NCBI RefSeq assembly: GCF_038433205.1 | Contig: NZ_JBCDNA010000003.1 | Coordinates: forward strand, 372,001-436,000 | Length of the DNA stretch: 64,000 nucleotides | Direction of reading: 5' to 3' | Source: Lutimonas vermicola | Lineage (GTDB): Bacteria > Bacteroidota > Bacteroidia > Flavobacteriales > Flavobacteriaceae | In this document: positions 6,226 through 14,773 of the stretch, in pieces | Layout of the letters: every line of letters starts with the position of its first letter | Numbering within the stretch: the first letter of the stretch is position 1 | Program-made: the position numbers and the translations under genes | The notes under the pieces: generated by a model | What the model saw: the letters and a program-made list of their open reading frames with translations, nothing else | The model's database searches: none | What the model was told of the DNA's origin: nothing

Positions 6226-8409
6226 ATGAAACAACTTGTTGTTATTTTCATCATGTGCGCTTCTATGGGGTCATATGCACAGGAAAAAAGTATTTTAAAG
6301 GACACCATAAATCTTGATGAGGTACTGGTCAAGGCTACAAGGGTGGATGAAAAGGCCCCTTTTGTCAGGAGCAATGTCACAAAAGAGGAAATTGAATCCA
6401 GGAATCTTGGGCAGGACATTCCTGTACTCCTGAATTTTTTACCAAATGTAGTGTCTACATCTGATGCGGGCAACGGAATAGGCTATACCGGCATAAGAGT
6501 TCGAGGTAGTGATGCGACAAGGGTCAATGTAACAATTAATGGGATTCCATTAAACGACAGTGAATCTCATGGGGTATTTTGGGTGAACCTGCCTGATTTT
6601 GCCAGTTCTACCCAGAGCATGCAATTGCAAAGAGGGGTAGGGTCCTCTACCAATGGGGCAGGTGCCTTTGGAGCGAGTTTGAGTCTCTCTACAAATGGTA
6701 TTCAAGAAGACGCTTTTGCCGAAGTTGGATTTTCAGGAGGGTCATTCAACACTTTAAAAGCAAACATTCAGTTCGGTTCGGGAATCCTTGGGGGAGATCA
6801 AAAGTTTAAATCTGAGTTTACCGGAAGGGTCTCAACGATTCAATCAGATGGTTATATTGACAGGGCTTCTGCGGATCTTAGATCCGTTTACCTTTCGGCA
6901 AGTATCTTTAGTGAAAAAACCTTGATCAAGGCAATTGCTTTTGGAGGTCATGAAATTACCTACCAAGCCTGGTATGGAATTGACAAGGAGACACTTAACA
7001 CGAGCAGAAAATACAATCCTGCCGGGGAGATCTATGACGAGAATGGTGCTTTAACAGGATATTATGAGAATCAGGTAGATGATTATAAGCAGGATCATTA
7101 CCAATTGCATATCAATCATGACTTTGGTAATGAATGGACAGGTAACCTGGCCTTTCACTATACCTATGGAAGAGGTTTTTATGAGCAGTATGAAAATGAT
7201 GCCGATTTTTCTATCTATGGTTATGATCCCATTACAGTTGGCGGAGAAGAGATCAATTCAACCGATTTGGTGCAAAGGAAATGGCTGGATAATGACTTTT
7301 ACGGAACAACCTTTTCGGTTCTTAAGAGCTTTGACAAAATAAATATGATTGTCGGAGGTGCTTTTAATCAATATGATGGTGATCATTTTGGAGAAGTGAA
7401 ATGGGCAAAATACGGTAGTGAAATGATTGATGACCGCTTTTACGATAATACCGGAAAAAAAACTGATTTTAATCTTTACCTCAAGGCCGATTATGCATTG
7501 AATGAACAATGGAGCTTGTTTGCTGATATGCAATACAGATTTGTAAATTACGAAGTAGAGGGGATCGATGAAGGACCTGTAAATATTGAGCTTAAGGATA
7601 AAAATAATTTTTTTAATCCAAAATTTGGCCTGACTTATTTTCTTGATAAAAGCAGCTTTTACCTATCTTATGCCAAAGGTCATAAAGAGCCCAAACGAGC
7701 TGATTATTTAGCCAATAACAAGGTCAAGCCAGAATCCTTGGATGATTTTGAATTGGGCTGGAATTATAACACCGGTAATTTTAGGTTAAAGACGAATCTG
7801 TACTATATGAATTATGTCGATCAACTTGTTTTAACCGGGAACATAGATAATGTGGGAAACCCCATTGCCGATAATATTGGGAAGAGCTATCGATTAGGCC
7901 TTGAGATTGATGCAGCCATAAGATTCGGTGAAAAGTTTTCCTGGCAACCAAATCTGGCATTCAGCACAAACAAAAATATTGATAAGTATTATGAATTTGA
8001 TGGCAAATTGACCAATTTTGGAAATACCGATCTTTCATTTTCCCCGGGTTTTATTGCCGGAAGCAATATCGTTTTTGAACCATTGGCAAATATGAAAATC
8101 AGTTTACTTTCTAAATACGTTGGCGAGCAATATATGAGTAATATTAAATTGGAGGCTTCTAAACTGGAGGCATATTTTGTGAATGACCTTCATGTAAGCT
8201 ATGAGATTACAATGAATAAGGCATTAAAATCGATTGTCTTCAGTGGTTTGGTCAATAATCTTCTAAACGTCAAATACGTATCAAACGGATACTTCTATAC
8301 CTATGATGACACATGGAGTGATCCTGATCAAATCACTACAATTACCGGGGCCGGATACTATCCTCAGGCCGAATTGAATTTTTTGTTAGGGGTTAATCTT
8401 AAATTTTAA
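6226..8409 (+). CDS. TonB-dependent receptor, thiamine-regulated (Omr1-like)
   Basis: A 727-residue outer-membrane transporter. The signal peptide is cleaved after SYA (residue 18). A TonB-box-like DEVLVKA lies near 30-36, a plug domain spans about 40-160 (IRVRGSDATRVNVTINGIPLND region), and a 22-strand barrel ends in aromatic F. The TPP riboswitch in its leader makes thiamine or a phosphorylated form the likely substrate, matching thiamine-regulated receptors described in Bacteroidota. The inner-membrane partner is probably the PnuC-type gene upstream, although those genes lie outside riboswitch control. Substrate is inferred from regulation, not from the barrel sequence. Confidence 0.92.
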   Translation: MKQLVVIFIMCASMGSYAQEKSILKDTINLDEVLVKATRVDEKAPFVRSNVTKEEIESRNLGQDIPVLLNFLPNVVSTSDAGNGIGYTGIRVRGSDATRVNVTINGIPLNDSESHGVFWVNLPDFASSTQSMQLQRGVGSSTNGAGAFGASLSLSTNGIQEDAFAEVGFSGGSFNTLKANIQFGSGILGGDQKFKSEFTGRVSTIQSDGYIDRASADLRSVYLSASIFSEKTLIKAIAFGGHEITYQAWYGIDKETLNTSRKYNPAGEIYDENGALTGYYENQVDDYKQDHYQLHINHDFGNEWTGNLAFHYTYGRGFYEQYENDADFSIYGYDPITVGGEEINSTDLVQRKWLDNDFYGTTFSVLKSFDKINMIVGGAFNQYDGDHFGEVKWAKYGSEMIDDRFYDNTGKKTDFNLYLKADYALNEQWSLFADMQYRFVNYEVEGIDEGPVNIELKDKNNFFNPKFGLTYFLDKSSFYLSYAKGHKEPKRADYLANNKVKPESLDDFELGWNYNTGNFRLKTNLYYMNYVDQLVLTGNIDNVGNPIADNIGKSYRLGLEIDAAIRFGEKFSWQPNLAFSTNKNIDKYYEFDGKLTNFGNTDLSFSPGFIAGSNIVFEPLANMKISLLSKYVGEQYMSNIKLEASKLEAYFVNDLHVSYEITMNKALKSIVFSGLVNNLLNVKYVSNGYFYTYDDTWSDPDQITTITGAGYYPQAELNFLLGVNLKF

Positions 8410-8515
8410 ACTGCAGCCTAAGCCGAAGAATTATTTATATATAAGCCTGTTAGAGCCATGCTTTCAATAGTAAAAAGGTTTGATGGAGCAGGTTTCAAAA
8501 GATTAGGACAGCGAT

Positions 8516-8543
8516 AAAACCCTTGGATCAGGATTAGGGTTTT
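8516..8543. terminator. Bidirectional terminator between convergent genes
   Basis: AAAACCCT (8516-8523) and AGGGTTTT (8536-8543) are perfect complements with a 12-base loop, flanked by A and T runs. It lies between the TonB receptor (plus) and the DUF3365 gene (minus) and overlaps the last codons of the latter. Confidence 0.4.
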
Positions 8544-9103
8544 GAAAAGGCAATGCTCCATATACCCCTAAGGTCTCCTTCTTTAAAACCTGTGGCGAGG
8601 TCATTTGGGTAATGAGATTTGATGATTGAATCTGCAGCTCTGGAAAGTTCCTGATCAAGCGTCCCATGACAGATTAAACACTTTTTCTCAACTAAAACAG
8701 GAGCATAATAGTTTGGATTTCCGTGTTGGTCAAGTCTTACAATGGGCTCAAGGGGAATTCCTTTTTCTATATTTGCTTCAAATTCCCTGAGAATGATTTC
8801 TTCATTTTCAGAAGGCTTATTCAAAGGATTTCTTGTTTTTAGAGAGGTTCTTTTTATCTCAATGCCAAAACTATCTGCCATTTTTTGGGTCAGGGGAAGT
8901 GCTGCAGTATTACAAAATTCAACCGCTTCAACAAGTCCTCCGGATTTCATTTTGTTTGTAAGAGTTCCGGACAATTCTGCCCCTGTGCTTTTTGAGATGA
9001 TGCCTCCTTTTTCCTTATAGGCTTGAGTTTCTTTATCAGACAAGGATGTGTTGCATGAGGCCAAAAGCATTGAAAAAAGAAGAAAAAACATCAACTGATT
9101 CAT
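8534..9103 (-). CDS. DUF3365 (Tll0287-like) c-type haem lipoprotein
   Basis: A 189-residue exported protein. The lipobox LLASC puts the lipidated Cys at 17. The DUF3365 domain fills the rest, with one haem c motif CLICH at 142-146 and KPSENEEIILREFEA upstream, as in this PAS-like haem-binding family. Stand-alone periplasmic versions are proposed redox or small-molecule sensors or electron carriers. It starts 11 bp after the rhodanese gene and is probably cotranscribed with it, so it may be a redox partner of the sulfur genes; that role is inferred from neighbours only. Confidence 0.85.
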   Translation of the reverse strand: MNQLMFFLLFSMLLASCNTSLSDKETQAYKEKGGIISKSTGAELSGTLTNKMKSGGLVEAVEFCNTAALPLTQKMADSFGIEIKRTSLKTRNPLNKPSENEEIILREFEANIEKGIPLEPIVRLDQHGNPNYYAPVLVEKKCLICHGTLDQELSRAADSIIKSHYPNDLATGFKEGDLRGIWSIAFSKP

Positions 9104-9114
9104 ACTTCGATGTT

Positions 9115-9534
9115 TTAGTTAACTTTTTTAAAGCCTTCCTTTTCCCATTCCATAATGCCTCCTTTAAGGTCATAGATTTTTTTAAAACCCATTTCTTCCA
9201 TTATTTTGGCCGCACTGCCACTTCTTCCTCCCATTTTGCAATAAACATACACCTCTTGATTTGTGTCAAGTTCCCCTAAAAGCTCTTTAAAGTTTCCTGC
9301 TCTGAAATCAATATTCACCGAATTTTCAATATGGCCTGAAGCATATTCCTTAGGCGTTCGCACGTCGATTAAAAGAATATCCTTATTGGCTTTGTTTAAG
9401 TCTGCAGGGGCAATCAGGCTAATTGCAGAAGCTGAATCCTGATCTGAGGATTTGTCATTTTTTTTCTGATCACATGATACCAGGCTTATCCATAACATCA
9501 CAATCAGTAAAATGCTTTTGTTTTGAGTATTCAT
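9115..9534 (-). CDS. Rhodanese-domain lipoprotein
   Basis: A 139-residue single-domain sulfurtransferase targeted to the periplasm. The lipobox LVSC gives lipid attachment at Cys21, followed by a Lys/Asp/Ser-rich linker and a rhodanese domain (about 40-137). The active-site loop starts at Cys99 (CKMGGRS), a single-domain type, and the domain opens with LLIDVRTPKEYASGHI. It should move sulfane sulfur between thiols outside the inner membrane. It precedes the DUF3365 gene and follows the MBL-rhodanese gene after a terminator, so it has its own start. A perfect 14-bp palindrome lies 19 bp upstream of the ATG. Confidence 0.88.
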   Translation of the reverse strand: MNTQNKSILLIVMLWISLVSCDQKKNDKSSDQDSASAISLIAPADLNKANKDILLIDVRTPKEYASGHIENSVNIDFRAGNFKELLGELDTNQEVYVYCKMGGRSGSAAKIMEEMGFKKIYDLKGGIMEWEKEGFKKVN

Positions 9535-9552
9535 CTTTACTTAGTTTAAGGT

Positions 9553-9566
9553 ATTTTACGTAAAAT
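9553..9566. promoter_or_regulatory. Perfect 14-bp palindrome ATTTTACGTAAAAT
   Basis: A self-complementary sequence in the 5' region of the rhodanese-DUF3365 unit, between the upstream terminator and the ATG at 9534. It differs in sequence and spacing from the GTAACA-N2-TGTTAC sites of the same island, so it would bind a different regulator if functional. Confidence 0.4.
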
Positions 9567-9570
9567 TACA

Positions 9571-9594
9571 TAAAAAAAGGGAGCTTGCGCCCCC
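9571..9594 (-). terminator. Rho-independent terminator of the MBL-rhodanese gene
   Basis: On the minus strand GGGGGC pairs with GCTCCC (one G-T pair) around a GCAA tetraloop (arms 9589-9594 and 9579-9584), followed directly by TTTTTTTA. It is a compact intrinsic terminator about 20 bp after the stop codon of the MBL-rhodanese gene, and it isolates the rhodanese-DUF3365 pair. Confidence 0.8.
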
Positions 9595-9616
9595 TTTATG
9601 ATTTGTCTAATCTAAA

Positions 9617-11038
9617 TTATAATAGTGTTGTGGGACAAACATAATCTGTCATCGGAACCTCTGTTTCCTTGAGATCCTTAAATCCACCCCTGACATCTGT
9701 TACTTTTTTTACGCCATTAGCCTTGAATATAGATGCAGCAATCAGAGAACGATATCCACTGGCACAGTGCAGAAAATATTCTTTATCAGGATTTATCTCA
9801 GAGAAATTCTCATGAATAAAATCGAGGGGGAAATTTTCTACCCCAACAACATGTTCCGATAAATACTCTGATTCTTTTCGTACATCAACAGGTTTTTCCA
9901 TTTCGCCTTTAGTCAATTTCTCAGCGAATAAATGCGCTGATATTGAGCCAATCGTATCCACTTCAAAACCATGGCTTTTCCAATTTGCTATTCCACCTTC
10001 TAAATAACCTAATGTGTTATCGTACCCAACTCTTGAGAATCGTGTTACAATTTCGTTTACCCTGTTCTCACTGTCGGCAATAAAAATGATTTTTTGATTG
10101 ATGTCTTTTATGAGTGCTCCAACCCAGGGAGCAAAATTACCGTCAATACCAATATACCAGGCTCCGGGAACAGTTCCTTCTTCGGCATATAATTCTTTAC
10201 TGCGCGTATCAACAACAAGAATATCTTTTTGTTCACTCATTTCTTTGAAAGTTGCAGCATCCAGAGGGGTTGTTCCTTTATGTAAAATGTCTTCAATACT
10301 CGTATTGATAGTTTTATTCATTCTAACATTATTTGGGAAATATTGAGGTGGTGGCTTTAAACCAGTAGTGACTTCCACAATAAATTCCTCCTTTGTCATA
10401 TCCGCACGAAGTGCATAATTCGTTTTCTTTTGATTTCCCAGGGTATCAAACGTTTCGCTACTCATGTTTTTTCCACAGGCAGAACCTGCTCCATGATTAG
10501 GATATACAATGATATCATCAGGAAGTGTCATAATTTTATTTCGAAGGGAATCATACAAGTGTCCTGCTAAGTCTTTTTCTGTTAATTTACCTTGTTTTAC
10601 AGCTAAATCAGGTCTTCCAACATCACCTATAAATAAACAGTCACCTGTGCATACATAAGGTGTATTTCCCTCATCATCGGTAATTAAATAGGAGGATGAT
10701 TCCATTGTATGACCCGGAGTATGCAGCAACGTTATTTTACCTTCACCAAGGGGGAATTCTTCTCCATCTTTTCCATTATAAATGTCATATTCAGCAGATG
10801 CGTTTGGCCCAAAAATGATTTTAGCCCCGGTTTTTTGCGCTAAGTCATATTGTCCGGAAACAAAATCTGCATGAAAATGCGTTAGGAAAACATATTTTAT
10901 TTTAGCATTATCGGCTTCCGCCATTCTTAAATACGGTTCGGTCTCACGAAGAGGATCAATAACAGCAGCTTCTCCATTTGACTCAATATAATAAGCCATT
11001 TCAGCCAGGCATCCTGTGAATAATTGTTCTACTTTCAT
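9617..11038 (-). CDS. MBL-fold persulfide dioxygenase-like protein with two rhodanese domains
   Basis: A 473-residue cytoplasmic protein. The N-terminal metallo-beta-lactamase domain (1-about 240) has THFHADF at 53-59, HTPGH at 106-110, GD at 132-133 and PNHG at 179-182. By analogy with ETHE1, His54, His110 and Asp133 would bind a single iron. Rhodanese 1 (about 265-355) has Asp321 where the catalytic Cys should be, so it is probably inactive. Rhodanese 2 (about 375-465) keeps Cys424 in HCASGYRS. The layout resembles CstB/Blh-type enzymes that oxidise persulfides to sulfite or thiosulfate. It has its own class II-type Crp/Fnr promoter and a terminator. Confidence 0.9.
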   Translation of the reverse strand: MKVEQLFTGCLAEMAYYIESNGEAAVIDPLRETEPYLRMAEADNAKIKYVFLTHFHADFVSGQYDLAQKTGAKIIFGPNASAEYDIYNGKDGEEFPLGEGKITLLHTPGHTMESSSYLITDDEGNTPYVCTGDCLFIGDVGRPDLAVKQGKLTEKDLAGHLYDSLRNKIMTLPDDIIVYPNHGAGSACGKNMSSETFDTLGNQKKTNYALRADMTKEEFIVEVTTGLKPPPQYFPNNVRMNKTINTSIEDILHKGTTPLDAATFKEMSEQKDILVVDTRSKELYAEEGTVPGAWYIGIDGNFAPWVGALIKDINQKIIFIADSENRVNEIVTRFSRVGYDNTLGYLEGGIANWKSHGFEVDTIGSISAHLFAEKLTKGEMEKPVDVRKESEYLSEHVVGVENFPLDFIHENFSEINPDKEYFLHCASGYRSLIAASIFKANGVKKVTDVRGGFKDLKETEVPMTDYVCPTTLL

Positions 11039-11060
11039 TGTTTTTTATTTTAAATTTACT

Positions 11061-11068
11061 CAAAGTTA
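11061..11068 (-). promoter_or_regulatory. -7 box of the MBL-rhodanese gene
   Basis: TAACTTTG on the minus strand (11068 to 11061) fits TAnnTTTG. The predicted start near 11055 gives a leader of about 17 nt. The Crp/Fnr palindrome at 11090-11103 is centred 35.5 bases upstream of its last base. Confidence 0.7.
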
Positions 11069-11089
11069 AGGAAAGATGAATTATCATAT

Positions 11090-11103
11090 GTAACACTTGT
11101 TAC
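11090..11103. promoter_or_regulatory. Crp/Fnr-type operator, site 1 (GTAACA-CT-TGTTAC)
   Basis: A perfect 6+2+6 inverted repeat upstream of the MBL-rhodanese gene. The centre (11096.5) falls at about -41.5 relative to the start predicted from the TAACTTTG box, the class II activator position. The same motif and spacing occur at 29340-29353 and 20555-20568. The likely binder is the Crp/Fnr protein encoded at 29357-29992. Confidence 0.75.
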
Positions 11104-11120
11104 CATAATCTTCCACTTTT

Positions 11121-12854
11121 TTAACGATTAGATTGTTTCGTATACTCCTGATAACTATAAGGTTTCGGTAGCTCAAAGCAGTTTTCTTTGTAGCAATCGA
11201 CAGCTTCTTGTATACTCATAAAGCAATGATCGTACCGAATTTTTTTCATGAGTTTTGATTTCACCAGGGCATCTCTTACGGGGCCTTTCAGGCCTGCGAA
11301 AGCCAACGTAATATCTCTTGAAGAAAAATAGTCGTGGACTTCTTCAAGGGCATAAACGGCACTGCTGTCTAAAGCATTTAAGCTTTCAGCATCGATAATA
11401 AGCAATTTGAGCGACGGACCTTTTTCCAGCGAAAATTCTTTAAGCTTATCCTTGAAGTATTGGGTATTTGCAAAATATAATTGGGCATCAAATCTCACAA
11501 TCAGGATTTCTTCCTCAATGATTACATCGTCAAATCGATTTATGTTTCTGTAGAAATGGGTTCCCGGTACATTGCCAAGAACAGCCATATGGGGTTTGGT
11601 TGATTTGTAAATCAGCATAGCCAAAGAGAGTACAATACCAAAAAGGATGCCCTCCTTAATTCCTACAAAAATTGTAATCAACAAAGTAGTGTTCAGAATA
11701 ATCAAATCCCTTCGGTTATAACTCAATAGGTTTTTCGGCATGGAAAAATCCAATAGCCCGAACGCAGCAACTATAATAATGGCGGCAAGGATTGCTTTTG
11801 GTAAAAAGAAAAAAGTTGGGGTAAGGAATAATAAAGACAAAGCGATAATTAATGCTGCTATCAGAGATGAGAGCGGAGTCTTTGCTCCCGATTGGTCATT
11901 TACTGCTGTTCTTGCAAAGCCTGCCGTGGCAGGATAGGTTTGAAAGAAGGATCCAACCATATTTCCAAAACCAAGGGCAATTAATTCTTTATTGGCATTT
12001 ACCTGATAACTGTTGTGTTTTACCTCTACTGATTTAGCAATTGAAATGGCTTCCATAAATCCAATGAGGCCCAGGGTCAATGCCAGCCCTGAAAGTTCCT
12101 CCATCAAGGCCATATCAAATGATGGAATGATGAATTTGGGCAACCCTCTGGGAATTTCTCCCAGAATCATAATCCCTGCCTGATCCAATTTGAATGCGTA
12201 AACGATAAGAATTCCAAGGACGACAACCAGCAGGGCAGCAGGAATTTTTTTATTGATGTTTTTGAAGGCCAAAAGCATTATTATACCTGCGAGTCCGATA
12301 AGGGCAGTCGGCCAGTGAATTTCAGAAAATTTGTGAATAATGTCTATGAGTAAAATGTGCATTTGGTTACTCCGATCTACTTGTATGCCAAAAAGATTAC
12401 CCAATTGGTTTACAGCAATGATAACAGCCGAGCCTGAAGTAAAACCACTAATGACCGGTTTGGATAAAAAGTTAACTAAAAAACCAAGATGAAAAAGGCC
12501 AAACAGAAGTTGAAAAAACCCTACCATAAAAGCAAGCAGTATGGCTAAGACTATAAAGTGTTCCGATCCTGTGGCTGCAAGAACGCTAATTCCCGAAGCT
12601 ACGATCAATGAATCCATGGCCGCAGGTCCAACAGAGAGTTGCCTTGAAGTTCCCAAAATAGCATAGACTATTTGAGGGATCATAGCGGTATAGAGTCCAT
12701 AAATAGGAGGAAGGCCCGCGATAATCGCATAGGCAATTCCCTGGGGAATCAGGATGACGCCAATCGTCAAACCAGCAAAAAGATCATTTTTTAGCCAGGC
12801 CTTCTTATAATTTGGCAGCCATTGTAAAATAGGAATATGCTGTTTTAAATGCAT
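11121..12854 (-). CDS. SulP-family anion transporter with STAS domain (1)
   Basis: A 577-residue SLC26/SulP carrier. The N-terminus (NYKKAWLKNDLFAGLTIG) and GLPPIYGLYTAMIPQIVYA are family signatures. About 12-14 membrane helices end near residue 410, and a cytoplasmic STAS domain covers about 435-550. SulP proteins move sulfate, bicarbonate or other anions. The tail carries a Cys pair (554 and 559). It follows a second SulP gene with a 55-bp gap and precedes the persulfide enzyme gene, so sulfate or sulfite exchange is plausible. Direction and substrate cannot be read from the sequence. Confidence 0.93.
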   Translation of the reverse strand: MHLKQHIPILQWLPNYKKAWLKNDLFAGLTIGVILIPQGIAYAIIAGLPPIYGLYTAMIPQIVYAILGTSRQLSVGPAAMDSLIVASGISVLAATGSEHFIVLAILLAFMVGFFQLLFGLFHLGFLVNFLSKPVISGFTSGSAVIIAVNQLGNLFGIQVDRSNQMHILLIDIIHKFSEIHWPTALIGLAGIIMLLAFKNINKKIPAALLVVVLGILIVYAFKLDQAGIMILGEIPRGLPKFIIPSFDMALMEELSGLALTLGLIGFMEAISIAKSVEVKHNSYQVNANKELIALGFGNMVGSFFQTYPATAGFARTAVNDQSGAKTPLSSLIAALIIALSLLFLTPTFFFLPKAILAAIIIVAAFGLLDFSMPKNLLSYNRRDLIILNTTLLITIFVGIKEGILFGIVLSLAMLIYKSTKPHMAVLGNVPGTHFYRNINRFDDVIIEEEILIVRFDAQLYFANTQYFKDKLKEFSLEKGPSLKLLIIDAESLNALDSSAVYALEEVHDYFSSRDITLAFAGLKGPVRDALVKSKLMKKIRYDHCFMSIQEAVDCYKENCFELPKPYSYQEYTKQSNR

Positions 12855-12909
12855 AAACTACTGTAAATACATGAGTTAATTACTTTTTTATAAGATAAAA
12901 AAAGGAGTT

Positions 12910-14640
12910 TTAGCATTCGTGAAAGATACGAACTTTACAATTCTCACAAATCTTTTTATCCAGCTTATCGAAGATAGCATGAATAGCCGTTGCTTTATCC
13001 ACATAAAAGTTTTCTACCCCGATTTCTTCTCTGAACCCTCCTTTTTTCAGGATTTGCTGACTTACGATTTTTAGTCCGCTGAAATAAATTCCACCACCTC
13101 TTTGCTGCCATTTTTTTGCCTCATAAGCAAGCCATGTAGCTCCGGCAAGATCAATAAAATTAATTCCTTTGGCGACGATTAATACGTGTTTTACTTCTCC
13201 TCTTTCATAGAGATTCGCAAAGAACTCCGAAACGACCTCTAGTGCTCCAAAATAAATTGAACCATCTATCCTTACGATTTTAAGCTGCGGGCATTCCTTG
13301 ACATCAGGGTTTCTAATGACATTGATAAAGCGATGTACCTTGGTAGTTCCAAGAACGGCAATATTTGGTTTTGCCGTTTTTTCCAAATAAAAGAATAAAG
13401 AAAGTCCTATCCCCGAGAACAAAGCTGTTTCGAGTTCAAAAAACAATGCCCCAAAAAGGGTGGTTCCCAAAACGATTAGTTCTCTTCCACTGCTTTTGAA
13501 CACCTGTTGGATATGATGAAAGTCAATAAGGTTATAACCCACGAGCAGGATAATCCCTCCCATGGCCGATTTAGGCAGAAATGAAGCATACTGTGAGAAC
13601 AACAACAAAACAACCATCAAAAAAATAGCGGCAAAGATCGCAGACATTGGGGTTTTGGCTCCGGCCTGATAATTGACTCCTGATCTTGTAAAAGATCCGG
13701 ATCCCATATAGCTTGAAAAAAAACTGGCGACGATATTAGACAATCCCTGTCCTTTGAATTCCTGGTTTCCGTCTATCCTTTGATGAGAAGACAGGGCAAT
13801 AGACCTGGCGATGGCAACAGCTTCAATCAGTCCGAGCAATGCCAGGGTAAGGGCTCCTGTACTTAATTCCTGAATGTTTGTTATTGAAAAAGCAGGAATG
13901 CGAAAAGGAGGTAAACTCGATGGAATCTCACCTACATTTTCTATACCATTTGCTTCGCCGCCTAAAAAGTAGGCAAGAACACTACCAAGAACCATAGCGA
14001 TAAGCATATAAAACCTCGAAAGAGGTTTTATAAATTTTTTAACGAGAATAGCAATCAGCATGGTTCCTATGGCTACACCAAAAACATACCAATTCGTTTG
14101 ATCAATGTTTAAAATAATTGTTTTTAAAATCGTATAGAATGAACTCCCTCTGGGAACTTCTAATCCAAATACATGCTGAAGTTGTTTAAAGGCAATCAAC
14201 ACGCCTGCTCCTGCAGTAAAACCAATAATCACCGAATGCGAAACAAAATTGACCAGTTTACCCATTCTGGCGAGGCCCATGGCAAATTGGATAAGACCTG
14301 CCATAGCTGTTAATACAAGAGTAAGCGCAACATAGTTTTCAATATCTGTAGTGGCATCTGCCATTTCGCTCACCGTGGCAAAAACAACAATTGAAATTGC
14401 CGTGGTAGGCCCTGAAATCAAATGATAGGAAGAACCAAATAGAGCTGCGATAACAGGGGTAATCATCGCTGTATAAAAACCATATACCGGTGGTAAGCCT
14501 GCAATAATTGCGAAAGCCACGGCCTGCGGTATCACAATTATTGTTCCTGTCAACCCTGCAATTAAATCATCCTTCCAAGACTTTTTTGCCAAGGGCAACC
14601 ATACTAAAAAAGGAAAAAATCTTTGCAGCATCGTGTGCAA
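12910..14640 (-). CDS. SulP-family anion transporter with STAS domain (2)
   Basis: A 576-residue SulP carrier, clearly a paralog of the next gene but not a recent duplicate. It has the same N-terminal helix pattern with GLPPVYGFYTAMITPVIAA, about 12-14 helices, and a STAS domain from about 435. It ends in a Cys-rich tail, C565-E-N-C568 with a terminal Cys576, which could bind metal or form a redox switch. The two SulP genes are probably cotranscribed. No Crp/Fnr palindrome was found upstream, so their link to the sulfur regulon is positional. Confidence 0.93.
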   Translation of the reverse strand: MHTMLQRFFPFLVWLPLAKKSWKDDLIAGLTGTIIVIPQAVAFAIIAGLPPVYGFYTAMITPVIAALFGSSYHLISGPTTAISIVVFATVSEMADATTDIENYVALTLVLTAMAGLIQFAMGLARMGKLVNFVSHSVIIGFTAGAGVLIAFKQLQHVFGLEVPRGSSFYTILKTIILNIDQTNWYVFGVAIGTMLIAILVKKFIKPLSRFYMLIAMVLGSVLAYFLGGEANGIENVGEIPSSLPPFRIPAFSITNIQELSTGALTLALLGLIEAVAIARSIALSSHQRIDGNQEFKGQGLSNIVASFFSSYMGSGSFTRSGVNYQAGAKTPMSAIFAAIFLMVVLLLFSQYASFLPKSAMGGIILLVGYNLIDFHHIQQVFKSSGRELIVLGTTLFGALFFELETALFSGIGLSLFFYLEKTAKPNIAVLGTTKVHRFINVIRNPDVKECPQLKIVRIDGSIYFGALEVVSEFFANLYERGEVKHVLIVAKGINFIDLAGATWLAYEAKKWQQRGGGIYFSGLKIVSQQILKKGGFREEIGVENFYVDKATAIHAIFDKLDKKICENCKVRIFHEC

Positions 14641-14738
14641 TTTTAGGTTTATTATAGTCGCAATTCCACCAAAAAACTTAACAGTTTCTCGGCCAGGAAT
14701 TTAAAATCGTGAATCATTTGGTGATCCCTGTACCAAAA

Positions 14739-14759
14739 GACCTTGACAATAAGGTCAAG
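14739..14759 (-). terminator. Possible terminator after the TlpA gene
   Basis: On the minus strand CTTGAC pairs with GTCAAG, or alternatively GACCTT with AAGGTC, around six-base loops in the same 21-bp stretch, followed by TTTT. It lies 15 bp past the stop codon of the thioredoxin-like gene and upstream of the SulP pair. Confidence 0.4.
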
Positions 14760-14773
14760 CCTATAATTTATGG

